Positions 60,700-64,000 of a stretch of DNA of 64,000 nucleotides are shown here, piece after piece. The position numbers and the translations under genes were made by a program. Every line of letters begins with the position of its first letter. The first letter of the stretch is position 1. The notes under the pieces were generated by a model. The model saw only the letters and a list, made by a program, of their open reading frames with translations, was not told where the DNA came from and did not search any database. Location: NCBI GenBank assembly GCA_964035545.1, contig OZ037770.1:6126229-6190228 (forward strand), written 5' to 3'. The DNA comes from Bugula neritina (lineage: Eukaryota; Bryozoa; Gymnolaemata; Cheilostomatida; Bugulidae).

Positions 60700-61440
60700 C
60701 GTTCAACTCCTTGACGTGTGGTGGGACGGTTCCCCGCCCTTTAGACGGGCGCTGCTGAGGATCCTCTGCCGCGTCTCCCAACGATGGCCCCATATCTTCT
60801 TCCTGGACTGAATGGAAACGGCCCGACTCTGTGAAGGGGTTGACACACTGCACTAAGATCTCTCCTCCTGCAGTCAGCCGGTTAAGGCTGCTGGTGAATT
60901 GGATTTTTTCGTGTGCGCCTTCCACCACCCCCAACCCAGAGATCTGGCTATTGTTCACCCTACAGTGAATAGTAGCCCAGGAGTGGCCTAGTATCGTACA
61001 GTTCCGTACTACCTGCACGCCTCCCACCAGGGGACGACCAAACTTGTTGACACAGGTGAGTTCTCTGTCGCCCATTACCATCGCAGATTTATTGAAATCA
61101 ATGCGACACCCGTGCCGTTTTAAGAATGGCATTCCAAGGATAGCATCCTCATTAAGCTTACTAAGGATGAACGTCTCCTGGATGACCTGGTCTCGCACAC
61201 GTCCAGTCAGCTCTATGATGCCATAGAAGGGGATGCACGACCTGCCTGCCAGGGCGCCATACCCCCCATCATATGGCTCTAATTCAAACCTGACCTGAGC
61301 ACTGAGGGTGTCAAAAAGTTGACGGCTTATGAGGTTCGTGGTGCAGCCTGAGTCAAGTAGGAAGGTGGCAGCTTTACCGGCTATTTTATCCGGTAAGAAG
61401 TAGCTGTTCCCATGAGGCTATGTCTGTACCCGCTGTGGCT
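60700..61440 (-). pseudogene. Gypsy protease and linker region, truncated
   Basis: The minus strand encodes LLDSGCTTNLISR, FYGIIELTG, DQVIQETFILSK, DAILGMPFLKRHGC and GRPLVGGVQVVRNCT, block by block like the start of pol at 38080. It is in more than one frame, and it is cut off near 60700 where the TIR element begins. RT, RNase H and integrase are absent. Confidence 0.8.
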
Positions 61441-61638
61441 GCACCCTAATGGGGGACACCTCTCTCGCCGTGGGTCGAGGAGCTTGTGGCTGGCGACGGG
61501 TGCGGGCCGGTTGCGGAGGGAGAAACAGCACGCCTCTCGGCGTCTGCGCTGGTTCCCTCTCAAGCCCTGAGATTGACAACCCATCGAATCTGTTGTGGAG
61601 TGGCATAGAGAAGACATTCGGTGAGTGGCGTTGATAGC

Positions 61639-62660
61639 CTACCCGCCGTGGATGTTGCCATTCCCGTGTGTCAGTACGCGGCACCCGGCAGATTGATTTT
61701 CGTCTCTTCTTCCCTCTAGGGTTATTCGGCGGCCTGCAGTGGGCGGGAACATCTGCGGGCCGCAGTAGTTTAACCCCTGGTGGACAAGGGGGCAGTATCT
61801 CTGGAAATGTCCAGGTCTTCCGCATTCCCAGCAGAGATTTTGCCCAGTGCCTGGTGATCGCGCCAGCGGCCCTAAAGGTCTATGAGCGGTATCGACCTGG
61901 TCTTTAGGGGTCAATATGGAGACTAGCTTGGCTAACATGTCGGTCAGCTGCGCGACCTTCCATGCAGCCATCAGTTGTCCCACATTGGCTAATGCGGGGG
62001 GTCCCGCAATTGGATCGGCAAGAGCAGCAGAGGGCTCCATGGCCACTTGGCGGTAGGCCCCATGGTTTTTATGCATATGATTTGCCAGGAGGTATGCTTC
62101 TCCTTCAGCGAGAGTGCTCTTGATCGTAGTAATTTCTCTTGTCAGAAACTGGTGATGGAGTCCCAGGTCGTTAATAGACTCCACAAAATCATCATAAGTA
62201 TACCTTTCACGGTTCGCTTGAGGCAGGTCGCTGTATGCGATCTTAGCCAGCTTCATCACCGTGGCAGCATGCTCTTGTAGCGGCGTGTGAAGATCACGCC
62301 GTAACCTTTGTAGCCGGGCCCGGGTGTCGATGTCAAACCTGGCCCGCAGAGAAGCAAAGATACTGTTAATGTCAGGTTCCAACCCATAGGGTTTGGCCTT
62401 GTTCATTAACGACATTGTAAGTTTAAGCAGGGCCATCACATCATTAAATTCTTGGATGAACTGTTCCATTTCTTCTTCACCCGTAAAAGTAAGTGCCTTC
62501 AGCTGGTATCTATCTTCATTCAGCTCCCTAGGAGCTTTCACTTCTTTTACTGCTACCGGAGATACAGGAATAACATTGTCTTTACGCTTACCTTCTGCCT
62601 GTGGAACGGGTAGTTCAGCATCAGACGTTGCCGTCTTTGTTGTACACCCAATCCCACCGC
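61639..62660 (-). CDS. gag: Gypsy gag with CCHC knuckle (decayed element)
   Basis: The long frame extends to an ATG at 62721, but that lies inside the LTR, so the start is probably lower, near 62650. Capsid blocks are FTGEEEMEQFIQEF, LQEHAATVMKLAKIAYSDLP and YTYDDFVESINDLGLHHQFL; the zinc knuckle is CWECGRPGHFQRYC at about 61805-61846. It is homologous to 39235-38369 but keeps the knuckle that copy lacks. Confidence 0.75.
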
Positions 62661-62669
62661 TGCCACCAC

Positions 62670-63053
62670 TGTTGCAGTTTTGTGCACCAAAAGTTTGTGG
62701 GGTTTCAGTGTGTATTATCAATCTAGCACATTAGTTCCTAGTTAATCAATCACCCTTGGTAGTAGCCAAATAATGAAACACTTTATTATTAAAGTTAAAT
62801 AGAAAAAACTAACATTACAATTATTTACGCTTTACAACAATATCCATTCCCAATACGGTATTTAATTCGAGCCCTCGCTTACAACAGCTCTAGCAGCGGG
62901 AACTCTCATTTAATTATCATTATTCATCTGACCCCAAACTGTTCCCATCACGTCATCATCACGTGTAGGCTGTATACAATATTCCCAGGACGGGGGGGGG
63001 GACAACACTTCACCTTATTATATTACGTGTGTGAGACATCACGAACCATCACA
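62670..63053 (-). repeat. 5' LTR of the decayed Gypsy copy
   Basis: 384 bp, TG...CA on the plus strand, ending exactly where collinearity with 8606 onward resumes. A second LTR is missing. It contains a G run at 62992-63001. Confidence 0.7.
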
Positions 63054-63960
63054 ATATAATAGTAGAAACACAACATAACTAATCAACGACTACTATTCAA
63101 CTGCCACTCCTCAAGCATGTTGCCTCCTAGTTAAATGTCAATAGCTCTCATCCCAATACATTACTAGTCATAGGCTGTAGTGTAAAAGATACTGACTCAG
63201 CTGATTAGCTATTGCGGTTATCAATAACGCAACAGTTGATTTGCTGTAAGCATATGCATCGTGCCACAATTAGTAATCAGGTAGAAGAAAGCTGGAGTTG
63301 TCCTCTCTTGACCTAAAGTTATCCTTTTGATATACACAGGGGCACAACCCCTACAATGTCATACTCACAGTGTTATAAACCATAGCTCTAAAATGTCTAC
63401 CTCTATGAAGTTGCAGTCGTATAAGTGAATGTTTGCTTTTATTTGAAAACCAACTCTTACACTTTTTATATAGCTTTATAAGAATTTTTGACATTTAATA
63501 TTTTAAATTCATGCATATGTTTGATTTAGAATGATATTTAGGTATTTGTGGTAAACCTTATAACTTATTCATCATAGTTAATGGCTTACAAAATGTAAAA
63601 CTTTGCAAACATCTGATGCAATAGTGGGCCAGAAGCTGAAGAGTTGAATTGTGACCTTCATACTGACTTCTTGTTATATGAACGCTCAGCACAAACATGA
63701 AGCTCACTTCTCAAAGGCCACATTCTGAAAATGTTTTAATGTCATCAATGAGTACCTCACCATTAGTTTATATAACATGATCATCCTGCTATAGCATATC
63801 ATCATTGTCATATTAATAAACTGTATCAACTTATTTATTAACTAATCAAGTCCATAACGTAGCCATCGTGTAATATCATTGAACTGATAAAAGGAATGAA
63901 AGTGAGGATACATTTCAAATTAGTTTTATTAAAATAAGATACAAAAAACAAGGAAACTTG
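63054..63960. repeat. downstream part of the segmental duplication (matches 8606-9480)
   Basis: Collinear with the flank of paralogue 1. No gene was seen. Collinearity ends about 40 bp before the window ends. Confidence 0.75.
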
Positions 63961-64000
63961 TGCATTATGTATTTTCATGATAAGATTTACTATTAATACA

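Larger units (their letters stand above)
54557..63053 (-). mobile_element. decayed Ty3/Gypsy copy (outer layer of the nest), 5' LTR kept
   Basis: It is made of two separated parts, 54557-55257 and 60695-63053, split by a TIR element. On the minus strand: LTR 63053-62670, the primer-site region GGTGGCAGCGGTGGGAT shared with the 7.4 kb element, gag, protease, then, across the insertion, a broken zinc-finger ORF. Almost all of pol and the 3' LTR are missing. The junction at about 54557 falls directly into paralogue-2 flank. Host sequence matching 6775-8605 is also absent, so one deletion probably removed the 3' LTR with adjacent host DNA. Confidence 0.75.

Noticed and set aside
62661-62721. ATG at 62721 as gag start
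   Set aside because: It lies inside the LTR, upstream of the primer-site region.
1-64000. tRNA, rRNA or other structured RNA genes
   Set aside because: None could be recognised by eye; this does not exclude them.

Overview
This window is nuclear DNA from an animal. It is AT-rich, the genes are split by short introns (roughly 80-700 bp) with GT-AG borders, the domains are metazoan (caspase, Roc-COR, CARF), and there are many LTR, LINE and TIR elements. The families recall a marine or early-branching invertebrate such as a sponge, cnidarian or lophotrochozoan, but the sequence does not fix the species.

Two paralogous plus-strand genes lie about 47.7 kb apart (exons 1157-6181 and 48896-53957). 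Each encodes the end of a leucine-rich repeat region, a Roc-type GTPase, a COR-like region, an acidic linker and a caspase domain: a GTPase switch joined to a protease. Copy 2 keeps the caspase His/Cys pair. Copy 1 has Ser in place of the Cys. Homology between the copies runs from an antisense LINE remnant upstream (about 255-940 and 47940-48700) to about 9480 and 63960 downstream, so the unit arose by segmental duplication.

Between them, on the minus strand, is a CARF (ALS2CR8)-like gene (24627-9569, at least nine exons). Its fifth exon is split by a 10.28 kb TIR transposon (12001-22280) with a 2-bp target duplication. The transposon carries its own gene of about 16 exons on the minus strand, probably an uncatalogued or CACTA-like transposase. 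A short deletion derivative of the transposon lies near 55.3-60.7 kb.

The rest is retroelement rich. 30000-32060 is a broken Ty3/Gypsy fragment. 32135-39572 is a nearly intact Gypsy with 304-bp LTRs and two extra ORFs after pol, one with C2H2 zinc fingers. 54557-63053 is a three-level nest: a decayed Gypsy of the same lineage, holding the short TIR derivative, which holds a very young second Gypsy (55459-60135, 261-bp LTRs that differ at one base). 24.7-29.9 kb and 39.6-47.9 kb are gene-poor, with a LINE fragment, MITEs, a mariner remnant and simple repeats.
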